In this document: positions 1-6,161 of the stretch, one piece after another
How positions within the stretch are numbered: position 1 is the first letter of the stretch
How the letters are laid out: the number at the start of each line of letters is the position of its first letter
NCBI GenBank assembly: GCA_001464165.1
Contig: LNEX01000449.1
Coordinates: 1 to 14,142 of the forward strand
Length of the DNA: 14,142 nt
Source of the DNA: a bacterium Ga0077546
Lineage (GTDB): Bacteria > Cyanobacteriota > Vampirovibrionia > Obscuribacterales > Obscuribacteraceae
Direction of reading: 5' to 3'
Position numbers and translations under genes: made by a program
The notes under the pieces: model-generated
What the model saw: the letters and a program-made list of their open reading frames with translations, nothing else
What the model was told of the DNA's origin: nothing
Database searches by the model: none

Positions 1-1
1 A

Positions 2-85
2 GCAAGAGCAGCAATGCCCGAAATTAAACGCAAACTAGCTATGGCTGGCATAACTCCAACAAAGCAAATTGACTCAGCTAAATAG
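2..85 (+). CDS. C-terminal tail of a gene running in from the left (uncertain)
   Basis: The frame starting at base 2 is open from the window edge to a TAG at 83-85. It gives 27 residues ending in GITPTKQIDSAK, a composition that looks like an ordinary protein C-terminus rich in Lys and Ala. The stop is followed at once by an inverted repeat and then the convergent end of the caspase gene, as expected for a true gene end. The stretch is too short to assign a family. It could equally be a chance open frame, and only the upstream sequence can decide. Confidence 0.3.
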   Translation, partial: ARAAMPEIKRKLAMAGITPTKQIDSAK

Positions 86-106
86 AGCTTGCCGAGCAAT
101 AGCTCT
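84..106. terminator. Inverted repeat between convergent gene ends
   Basis: AGAGCT (84-89) and AGCTCT (101-106) can pair around an 11-nt loop. The repeat lies between a + strand stop at 83-85 and the minus-strand stop at 118. On the minus strand an A/T-rich stretch (ATTTAGC) follows, but there is no strong T-run. It is a possible bidirectional terminator; the 6-bp stem is weak. Confidence 0.25.
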
Positions 107-117
107 TGCGACGGCGA

Positions 118-1476
118 TCAATCACCAAATTCGACAATCTCTGGCAACCTCTGATTTGGAGGGAGGGAAGGGTTTAGGAACTTCGCTTTCTCGATATTTC
201 GAGTGGCCGAGAAAGGATCATTCATCTTGCTAAAAACAAATGCAAGGGCAATGTAAACTCGAGCCGCATTAGGATCAACTACTTGAGCCTGAGCAAGATC
301 ATTATGCGCAGCAATCCATTGTTTTAATTGAATATGAACGCAAGCTCTTTTGTAAAACATTTGAGCATCGCGAGGATTCTGACGAATAGTCGCGTTGTAA
401 GGCTGAAGCAACTGTTTCGGATTACCTGGCTCTTTGAAATAATCACAGTCGAGAATCAGCTTCACTGGGGCAATGGTATCACCGACCGATGGCAGGACAG
501 TTCGCTCCGGCAGCTTAGATTGCATTGCAACAGTTAACGAGCCAGAACTATCAGGCTCTAGTTCTTCTTTGACAAAGGGGGGAAGTTGCTGTGGATTGAC
601 CGGAGGAGCAGACACCACTAAAGCGCGGCCTTCCCACTGACTATTGAGAACAGGTGTCTGGTTGACCTGTCTATCGGCTAATACTTCACTGCTGACCCTA
701 TCCTTAAGTTCAGAGAAAGCGGCCCCAAGCTCTTTAGGTCTGCCGCTACCGCGCAAACTATCTATTAAGTGCCTGGTGAAAACACCATTCTTGTAACGGC
801 GGGACTCCCACGATTGTTCATCAGTCTGACTCGAACAAATAACCAACTGCCCCGAGCCCTGAGCAAGCGCAGTGGCATCGAAATTCGCAGCCCGCTTCAA
901 GCCCTTGCCTCCGGGCCGGAGAGCACCACTATGACAGGCGTCCAAAACAAGCATTACTCGATCAGTTAATACCCTCTTACTAGTTGCATCCAAGACACGC
1001 TGCATCTCAATACCTGAAGCAAATAAATCTTCTGGCTCAGAGTCGTAGGCAACGAGATAATTGTCGCCGCGTAAGTCCATTTGCGCAGGGCTGCCGTGAG
1101 TAGAAAAGAAAAGAACAACAAGATCGTCTCGCTTTACGACTCGGGCAAGAAACTTGCTTCCTAACTCTGACATCACTCGCCTTTGAGAGGCCTTCTCATC
1201 TAACAAAATGCGCACGTGATCTGGTGCGAAACCCGCATCTTTGATTAAGAAGTGATAAAAGTCTGTGGCATCTTTAACGGCATAACTCAAAGGAGGAATA
1301 CTTTTACTCTTGAAATTACTTACACCAACAATCAGTGCCCATTTGTCCTGGATCGGCTTATCAACATGTGGTTCGACTCCAGGCTTCGATTGCTGAGCCA
1401 AAGAAATATTTGTAGAGAAATAGAGAGCTCCCAGAATCGCTGCTAGACGCGCAATAGGCTGACGCATTAAGTTCAC
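118..1476 (-). CDS. Exported caspase-fold (peptidase C14) protein with C-terminal TPR region
   Basis: The 452-residue protein opens with a signal peptide (basic RQPIAR, hydrophobic LAAILGALYF, likely cleavage after SLA near residue 27), so it should act outside the cytoplasm. Residues about 45-290 form a caspase-like domain. It starts KWALIVGVSNF and has the catalytic dyad in context: His127 in FFSTHGS and Cys181 in LDACHSG. Both key residues are present, so it is probably an active cysteine peptidase of the metacaspase/C14 type; the substrate cannot be told. Residues about 355-440 look like two TPR-type helical pairs (NPRDAQMFYKRACVHIQL..., DPNAARVYIALAFVFSKMND...), probably for protein binding. 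The start is GTG at 1476, with an in-frame ATG three codons later at 1467 as an equally good choice. A perfect TATAAT lies 20 bp upstream. It stands alone on its strand, with divergent neighbours. Confidence 0.85.
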   Translation of the reverse strand: MNLMRQPIARLAAILGALYFSTNISLAQQSKPGVEPHVDKPIQDKWALIVGVSNFKSKSIPPLSYAVKDATDFYHFLIKDAGFAPDHVRILLDEKASQRRVMSELGSKFLARVVKRDDLVVLFFSTHGSPAQMDLRGDNYLVAYDSEPEDLFASGIEMQRVLDATSKRVLTDRVMLVLDACHSGALRPGGKGLKRAANFDATALAQGSGQLVICSSQTDEQSWESRRYKNGVFTRHLIDSLRGSGRPKELGAAFSELKDRVSSEVLADRQVNQTPVLNSQWEGRALVVSAPPVNPQQLPPFVKEELEPDSSGSLTVAMQSKLPERTVLPSVGDTIAPVKLILDCDYFKEPGNPKQLLQPYNATIRQNPRDAQMFYKRACVHIQLKQWIAAHNDLAQAQVVDPNAARVYIALAFVFSKMNDPFSATRNIEKAKFLNPSLPPNQRLPEIVEFGD

Positions 1477-1496
1477 CCACTAAAAATGTTCCAGCA

Positions 1497-1502
1497 ATTA
1501 TA
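1497..1502 (-). promoter_or_regulatory. -10 box of the caspase gene
   Basis: On the minus strand bases 1502-1497 read TATAAT, a perfect -10 hexamer, about 20 bp before the GTG start at 1476. This would give a very short leader. No convincing -35 box is seen 16-18 bp upstream. Confidence 0.45.
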
Positions 1503-1605
1503 GAGCCAATAAGCTAGGTTTACGAGTCGAAGCGGAAATATTCATCGTCCACTCGTCGCACAGAGGCAACTATCATGCCCAATTATCATCATAGAATTTT
1601 TCCTC

Positions 1606-1633
1606 TTGACACAATCAACTTGATTGATAGAAT
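1606..1633 (+). promoter_or_regulatory. Sigma-70-like promoter with palindromic operator in the spacer
   Basis: TTGACA (1606-1611) is a perfect -35. After a 16-bp spacer comes TAGAAT (1628-1633), five of six bases of a -10. The spacer is almost filled by a perfect palindrome, CAATCAA-C-TTGATTG (1612-1626). A dyad between the two promoter boxes is where a repressor or a MerR-type activator would bind. It points to the unknown gene-rtcB-prfH cluster about 355 bp downstream. The boxes and dyad are visible directly; the regulator is unknown. Confidence 0.55.
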
Positions 1634-1989
1634 GGTTGAAGATTCAATTCTGACAATTTGGATCCATCCCATTTTTCTCGAGGTAACGGTCATGTACTCC
1701 CGAAGTATGTCGCATAGCAGGATATAGATTTAAGGGCTCACAGCCCCTGCTTTGTACTTGGGACACTTGATCTACACTTGATCTACATTAGATCTACTCT
1801 AGAGCCACACGAGAGCTACTGATTAGTCTAACTAAGCCTAACAGTGCCACGGCTTCTGTAGTTTTTGTCGTATCCAAATGCTTTAGCGTATCGCTCCTGC
1901 GCACACGTATGTCCCGACGCATACGCTTCAAAACATCACGTTAACTCGCTGGCAGCGAGCTACTTTGCTGCGAGCATTTGGAGAAATAT
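1634..1989 (+). promoter_or_regulatory. Long structured leader before the RtcB cluster
   Basis: About 355 non-coding bases separate the promoter from the first start codon. They contain a possible 11-codon leader ORF (ATG 1692-1694, stop TAG 1725-1727, peptide MYSRSMSHSRI) with GAGG 8 bases before its ATG. A GGGCT-CAC-AGCCC hairpin (1734-1746) and a run of 11-bp tandem repeats (1763-1817) follow. CGTATG/CATACG (1905-1925 region) can also pair. A CTCGCT-GGC-AGCGAG hairpin (1945-1959) has strands that could instead pair with GCTGCGAG at 1967-1974. The last choice lies just before the GGAG ribosome site at 1980-1983, so folding could affect translation. No known riboswitch class is recognised. 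Confidence 0.35.
1763..1817 (+). repeat. Degenerate 11-bp tandem repeat
   Basis: Five 11-bp units run head to tail: ACACTTGATCT twice exactly (1763-1784), ACATTAGATCT (1785-1795), ACTCTAGAGCC (1796-1806) and ACACGAGAGCT (1807-1817). A further weak 12-bp unit starts at 1818. The 11-bp spacing is about one helical turn, so repeats would face the same side of the DNA, as for cooperative protein binding. They lie in the leader of the RtcB cluster. Confidence 0.6.
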
Positions 1990-2805
1990 ATGTTTGCCAA
2001 CTTGCATAAATCTTTCGAGAAAATAGGCGCCGATGTCTCAATCCACCTAGCAGTAGATGAGCTTGTGCGCCAAAGAAGAATGCGCCAAACAGCCCCAGTA
2101 CGCCTCGATATAATCACAAAAAAAGGAGTAGAAATTTTCGAGGTCTCAATTCGCAAAGAGGCGCTAACAAACCTGGAACTTTCAATAATCGAAGTGCGCC
2201 CACAAGACAGGCATTTACTGCTGCTCTCTAGACAGCTAGATAGCGACGGAATTTCTGTCAACAAAGAGCACTTCCTTTGCGGCCATGATGAACGTCATCT
2301 CTTTGTTGCTGCAGTAGAGGGTGTCTCTACAGTAGCAGCTGCCAAAGCATCACTTAAACCCAAAGAAATCTTGCACAAAGAAGTAGGCCTGAGCGAAGAG
2401 AAACGCAATCGTCGCAAAACAAAAGCATTCAGACGCCAGGGAGAATGGTTCTTCATACCAGCATCGCTAGTGGTGCCAGCTAACCTTGTACGCTCGCAAG
2501 AGCCTCTTGTACGCGGCAATGGCAGCAAAGCCCACATCGCCCAATTTGCTTATCGCACACGCGGCGAAATGGTGATGGTATGCAGCCGTTATCCACAAGG
2601 ATTGACCGAATCTCAATACAAAGCACTAATCGCTAGAGACAAACCAGCAAGACACCTCTACTGGAGGCAGATGGTAAGAAATGCTGGTGTGTTTGTCAGA
2701 GGCGCAATCAGACACCCCGACCACGCCACAATTGTGCTCGAAGACTGGCACCGAGTCTTGATGAATACTGAAGCCCGAACAGAAGCAGTTGCTTTTCTTG
2801 ATTGA
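1990..2805 (+). CDS. Conserved-looking protein of unknown function, first gene of the RtcB-PrfH cluster
   Basis: The ATG at 1990 is chosen because GGAG (1980-1983) lies six bases before it; a TTG four codons upstream overlaps that site and is less likely. The 271-residue product has no signal peptide and no membrane segment. I do not recognise a named domain. Marked features are SFEKIGADVSIHL near the N-terminus, a VRPQDRHLLLLSR strand segment, FLCGHDERHLFVAAVE near residue 95-110, a basic stretch EEKRNRRKTKAFRRQGEWFFIPASLV in the middle, and a C-terminal end rich in His and Asp (GAIRHPDHATIVLEDWHRVLMNTEAR). The density of His, Asp and Arg would suit a nucleic-acid-binding or metal-binding role, but that is a guess. 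It is read in the same direction as rtcB, 64 bp upstream, so it is probably a third component or partner of the repair system. Confidence 0.75.
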   Translation: MFANLHKSFEKIGADVSIHLAVDELVRQRRMRQTAPVRLDIITKKGVEIFEVSIRKEALTNLELSIIEVRPQDRHLLLLSRQLDSDGISVNKEHFLCGHDERHLFVAAVEGVSTVAAAKASLKPKEILHKEVGLSEEKRNRRKTKAFRRQGEWFFIPASLVVPANLVRSQEPLVRGNGSKAHIAQFAYRTRGEMVMVCSRYPQGLTESQYKALIARDKPARHLYWRQMVRNAGVFVRGAIRHPDHATIVLEDWHRVLMNTEARTEAVAFLD

Positions 2806-2869
2806 ATGGCAGCCAGAAAATGGAAATAACACAACTAGATAATTTAAACTAGAAAAAGAAAGGCCACAT

Positions 2870-4039
2870 ATGACAATTAAAATAATTGCTTCGTCCAAAA
2901 ACTGGATTGAGGGCAATGCCATTGAACAGCTCAACCAGACAGCCCTGCTGCCTGGTATGAGCCAAGCAGTAGGCATGCCCGATCTCCACCCAGGCAAAGA
3001 CACACCAATCGGTGCTGTCTTTGCCTGCCAGGGGCTAATCTATCCACACCTAGTCGGCAACGACATCGGCTGTGGCATGGGCTTCTGGCAAACTAAGCTA
3101 CACAAGTCGCAATGCAAATTAGACAGCTGGACAAAGAAACTTGGCGCCATTGAATCAAGCGAAAACAAGAATAGAGCTGCAAATAATGGCAATAGCAGCA
3201 ATGAAACAACTGGCGACTACGAAGAAATGCTTCACGCTATTGGACTAGCATCATCAAACTTCGACAATTCATTGGGCACCATTGGCGGCGGCAATCATTT
3301 TGCTGAGCTACAAAAGCTACAGTCAATAGTCGAGCCTTCTTTGTTTGCGGAAATGGAGCTGAGCAAAGACTCACTCTACCTCCTTGTCCATAGTGGCTCA
3401 CGCGGCTTGGGAGAACATATCCTCCGAGGCCATCAAAAGCATTTTGGCAACGGCGCCCTCAAGGCCAACTCGAAAGAAGGAGAATACTACCTAAGCCAAC
3501 ATAACGATGCAGTGAAGTGGGCTAAGCTAAACAGAGAAATTATTGCCAATAAGTTTATGAACGCACTCAACACACATGGAGAGCACATTCTCGATGTCTG
3601 CCACAACTGTGTGCTGCCAGCTGCAACATATACTGCAGCACATTCTACAACAACTTGGCTGCACCGCAAAGGTGCGGCACCGTCCGATCAAGGCCCAGTA
3701 ATTATCCCAGGCTCACGGGGCACTCTCAGCTATCTAGTTATAGCCAACGGCGAACAAAGTGAAAATCTCGCCACATTAGCGCACGGCGCCGGTCGCAAAT
3801 GGAAGCGTTCCGAATGTCGAGGCAAACTAGAGCCGCGCTATACAAAAGAGAGCCTTAAGCGCACCGAGCTTGGTGGTCGCGTCATCTGCGAAGACCGCGC
3901 CCTGCTCTACGAAGAAGCACCACAAGCTTATAAAGATATAGACATTGTGGTTGCTGACTTAGTCAATGCTGATTTGATCACAGTAATTGCCACCTTCGCC
4001 CCAATAATTACATACAAGACTGGAGCTATAAGAAGATGA
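2870..4039 (+). CDS. rtcB: RtcB-type RNA-splicing ligase (RtcB2-like, PrfH-associated)
   Basis: RtcB joins RNA ends carrying a 2',3'-cyclic phosphate or 3'-phosphate to a 5'-OH, using GTP and Mn2+ through a guanylated histidine. This 389-residue protein keeps the whole active site: DLHPGKDTPIG (38-48), Asp65 and Cys68 in NDIGCGMGF, Asn142-His143 in GGGNHF, His174 in HSGSRGLG, His245 in DVCHN, the GSRGT loop (281-285), and the guanylated His305 in AHGAGR. It is shorter than the archaeal or standard bacterial RtcB (about 410-480 residues), like the compact RtcBs paired with PrfH. AAAGG lies about 7 bases before the ATG. The last four bases (ATGA, 4036-4039) are also the start of prfH, which implies translational coupling. 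Established work on such pairs shows PrfH releasing stalled ribosomes with cut 16S rRNA and RtcB resealing the cut. Confidence 0.93.
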   Translation: MTIKIIASSKNWIEGNAIEQLNQTALLPGMSQAVGMPDLHPGKDTPIGAVFACQGLIYPHLVGNDIGCGMGFWQTKLHKSQCKLDSWTKKLGAIESSENKNRAANNGNSSNETTGDYEEMLHAIGLASSNFDNSLGTIGGGNHFAELQKLQSIVEPSLFAEMELSKDSLYLLVHSGSRGLGEHILRGHQKHFGNGALKANSKEGEYYLSQHNDAVKWAKLNREIIANKFMNALNTHGEHILDVCHNCVLPAATYTAAHSTTTWLHRKGAAPSDQGPVIIPGSRGTLSYLVIANGEQSENLATLAHGAGRKWKRSECRGKLEPRYTKESLKRTELGGRVICEDRALLYEEAPQAYKDIDIVVADLVNADLITVIATFAPIITYKTGAIRR

Positions 4040-4624
4040 CATGGTTACAGATTAGTGCCGGCCTTGGCCCCGATGAGTGTTGCTTGGTGGTGGCAAAAGT
4101 GGCAAAGCTGATTGCGGCCGAGGCCAGGCACAAAAATACAGAACTGCAACTAGTCGAAGCTGTAGAGGGGAAAAGAAGTGAGACTTTTCAATCGCTACTG
4201 TTCTCAATGCCAGAGGGCGAAATTCCCAATTGGCTACACGACTGGGTAGGCACAATCAAGTGGATTGGTGACAGTGCTTACAGACCAAATCATCGGCGCA
4301 AAAACTGGTTTGTCAGCGTACAAACACCAACAAGACGTGCGCATTGACACCTGCCGAGCATCAGGCCCAGGAGGACAACACGTAAACAAAACTGAGTCGG
4401 CAGTAAGAGCCACTCACATTCCCACGGGTCTGATTGCTGTTAGTCAAGATCAGCGCTCGCAAAATGGCAATCGCAAACTAGCAATTGAACGTCTCAAACG
4501 TAAGCTGCAAGTAGCAAACGAGAGTAAACAAGCCGGTGCGCGCAAACAGCTACAGCTGCAACATACAAACTTAGAGCGGGGCAATGCCGTAAAGACTTTT
4601 ACCGATGAAAATTATTACGGATAA
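4036..4624 (+). pseudogene. prfH: PrfH-type peptide chain release factor, interrupted by a +1 frameshift
   Basis: The first frame (4036-4347, 103 codons) matches the N-terminal part of PrfH: GPDECCLVVAKVAKLI near the start, then [23 protein letters not shown] at residues 70-92. It then runs into TGA at 4345-4347. The catalytic half continues in the next frame (+1) as [28 protein letters not shown], with the GGQ peptidyl-tRNA hydrolysis motif at 4370-4378, and ends at TAA 4622-4624 after [17 protein letters not shown]. Joined, the product is about 195-200 residues, the normal PrfH length, and lacks the codon-recognition domain of RF1/RF2, as PrfH does. The DVRIDT segment is standard for release factors and lies in the second frame, so the shift belongs between about 4308 and 4333. 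It may be a real mutation, a sequence error, or programmed shifting; a UGA-C stop context is present. Confidence 0.85.
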
Positions 4625-4634
4625 ATTCTTCTAC

Positions 4635-5363
4635 TTATTTGATTTCAATGCCGGCTAGATAGAAAGCCGTGCCGCGTCCAACACCATATTTCAAGGTTAC
4701 GTCCAAACCTTTTCCTTTTTCCTCGTTGGCAGATACAGACTCAACGAACTGTTGAAACTTGCCGGCATTAACAAAGAGGCCTGTAGATTCCACACCGCAG
4801 TCTTTGATCAATCTTGAGGCTTCAGGCAATCTATTTTGATCGAGGGCGGTGGCAGCATCGATAGCAAATAAATTGTCACACCGGTCCAATGTCTCTTTCT
4901 TAGCAGCCAGTTCCTCGGCTTTCTCTTGCATGGCAGCAGCAGTAACCTGCGCAAGCTCTGGATGATGCTCAGCGTCCCACGAGGCAGACAATTCATATAC
5001 AAATCCGGTTCCAGCACCATTTTCAAGCCAGCGAACTTGGGCATCAAAGCCCAGCGCTTCAACACGCTTAACTTGTGCATCCAACTGCTCGCTTTCAAAT
5101 CTGGGAAGAAATGCCCCGACCATTTCTCCGCGGCCGGTACCTATCAAGACAGAGCTTTTACCATTCGCTGCTGCTTCTTTAGCTACTTCAGGCAGCCTAT
5201 CAAGAAGCGAAAGCTCATCACTCGAATCAACCTGGTTCAGGGGCTCAGTGCGCTTCTCCAGCGGGCTGCGACTATAAGCATCCTCAACTAGCCTGCTGCC
5301 AGTAGAGTCGGGCTGTTCAGTTACGATTTCAACGTTGTCTTGCTGCTGAATTTCAGAATGCAT
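4635..5363 (-). CDS. Protein of unknown function with two copies of a shared module
   Basis: The 242-residue product has an acidic, Gln/Ser-rich N-terminus (1-50) and no signal peptide or membrane segment. It contains an internal duplication. Residues about 50-130 (LPEVAKEAAANGKSSVLIGTG ... ALGFDAQVRWLENGAGTGFVYELSASW) resemble residues about 178-242 (LPEASRLIKDCGVESTGLFVNAG ... GLDVTLKYGVGRGTAFYLAGIEI). A probable coiled helix (AAAMQEKAEELAAKKETLDR, 142-161) links them. Each module looks like helix, strand, helix, two strands. The next gene on the same strand has one copy of the module and the same promoter region, so the two are paralogs. ATG at 5363 is supported by GAGG eight bases upstream. 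The 3' end faces prfH with only 10 bp between stops. I recognise no family. Confidence 0.7.
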   Translation of the reverse strand: MHSEIQQQDNVEIVTEQPDSTGSRLVEDAYSRSPLEKRTEPLNQVDSSDELSLLDRLPEVAKEAAANGKSSVLIGTGRGEMVGAFLPRFESEQLDAQVKRVEALGFDAQVRWLENGAGTGFVYELSASWDAEHHPELAQVTAAAMQEKAEELAAKKETLDRCDNLFAIDAATALDQNRLPEASRLIKDCGVESTGLFVNAGKFQQFVESVSANEEKGKGLDVTLKYGVGRGTAFYLAGIEIK

Positions 5364-5460
5364 AGAAAGACCTCAAATAGAAGAAAGTGCCAGCGCCTCA
5401 TGCAACTAAATTAAACTCGAAGTCAAACCGATTGGTGACCGAGGCGTGACCAAGTCGTGA
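5364..5460 (-). promoter_or_regulatory. Duplicated upstream region of the 4635-5363 gene
   Basis: This stretch aligns over nearly its full length with 6028-6127, upstream of the paralogous gene. Shared elements, read toward the gene, are a TTGG-N14-CCAA dyad (5432-5453), a TTTGACTT -35-like element, TTAGTTGCATGAGGC, and the TTGAGGT ribosome site. No good -10 hexamer at standard spacing is seen, so an alternative sigma factor or an activator may be involved. The dyad keeps its arms and spacing while the bases inside it differ, as expected for a binding site. Confidence 0.5.
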
Positions 5461-6027
5461 CTAGTGTGAGTCCAACTTGGTAAAGCAAGCTTTCAACTGA
5501 TATAAAGCAGAATGAGAATTCTCTTCGCACCTACCACGCCCTTGGTTGACTGGTTCAAGAACTGCTGTGAAACCTTGGGCTTCAATCGCCGCAACCACTC
5601 GCAAAACCTCAGAGGCAGAAGGGTAATTTAACTGCGGATAAGAAAAATTACGATAATATGCTCGGCAATCAATAACTATTGTGCTTTCGCCTCGATCGGA
5701 TGCCTCTCTGACCATTTTTGGCAAATCAACAAGAGCCTGATTATGTCTTAGAATGGTGGCTTCTTCAAAAGAATCTATCCGTCCATCAACATACCGCGAC
5801 ATGGTAGCTGTTGTAACAGTTGAACAGGCGCCTACGGCAACTGCTGGACAAGCTGTACGCCCTGCATCGGCAAGCTCTCCTACGCCTAGGCAATTAGCTA
5901 TTGCTGAGACACCAACTGCAATCGTCGGTAGCTCTGTCTCACCGGTTGCGCCGGTCGAATTGATTGGGAGATTACCGTCATTGCTTGTGCTCACAAATCT
6001 GTAATTTGTCTGCATCTCAGTTTGCAT
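5461..6027 (-). CDS. Paralogous protein of unknown function, single module
   Basis: The ATG at 6027 is chosen because GAGG lies eight bases upstream in the same setting as its paralog. The longer frame from a TTG at 6069 would run back through the conserved promoter region. The 188-residue product has a Ser/Thr/Ala/Gly-rich N-terminal half (about 1-75) with small-residue stretches (IAVGVSAIANCLGVG, CPAVAVGACSTVTTA) that may be flexible or weakly hydrophobic. The C-terminal half (about 92-182, LPKMVREASDRGESTIVIDCRA ... VLRVVAAIEAQGFTAVLEPVNQGRGR...) matches the module found twice in the 4635-5363 protein. It has five Cys in the mature sequence, unlike its sister with two. The pair looks like a tandem duplication followed by divergence of the N-terminus. 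Function is unknown. Confidence 0.65.
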   Translation of the reverse strand: MQTEMQTNYRFVSTSNDGNLPINSTGATGETELPTIAVGVSAIANCLGVGELADAGRTACPAVAVGACSTVTTATMSRYVDGRIDSFEEATILRHNQALVDLPKMVREASDRGESTIVIDCRAYYRNFSYPQLNYPSASEVLRVVAAIEAQGFTAVLEPVNQGRGRCEENSHSALYQLKACFTKLDSH

Positions 6028-6127
6028 AGTAAAAACCTCAAAAAAAGAAAACGCTTGTGCCTCATGCAACTAACTTAATCTCAAAGTCAAACTGATTGGT
6101 GACGAAAGCGGGTCCAAACTGTGACTG
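6028..6127 (-). promoter_or_regulatory. Duplicated upstream region of the 5461-6027 gene
   Basis: This is the second copy of the region described at 5364-5460. TTGG (6096-6099) and CCAA (6114-6117) keep the 14-bp spacing. TTTGACTT, TTAGTTGCATGAGGC and TTTGAGGT with the same distance to ATG are conserved. It also marks where the N-terminal half of the neighbouring broken ATPase gene should have been. Confidence 0.5.
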
Positions 6128-6136
6128 ATTCAAAAA

Positions 6137-6150
6137 GACCTTCAAAGGTC
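6137..6150. repeat. Short perfect inverted repeat
   Basis: GACCTT-CA-AAGGTC is a perfect 6-bp dyad with a 2-nt centre. It lies 10 bp before the ATG of the broken ATPase gene and just outside the duplicated promoter block, so it may mark the junction or be a small operator. Confidence 0.35.
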
Positions 6151-6161
6151 CTATCTCCCGC

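Noticed and set aside
1632..1727. 31-codon leader ORF beginning inside the -10 box
   Set aside because: Its ATG lies within the proposed promoter, so it could not be transcribed from it; only the shorter ORF from 1692 is possible.
4265..4330. Separate start for the GGQ half of prfH at TTG 4265
   Set aside because: No ribosome site, and these codons overlap conserved PrfH sequence in the other frame; the half is better explained by a frameshift.
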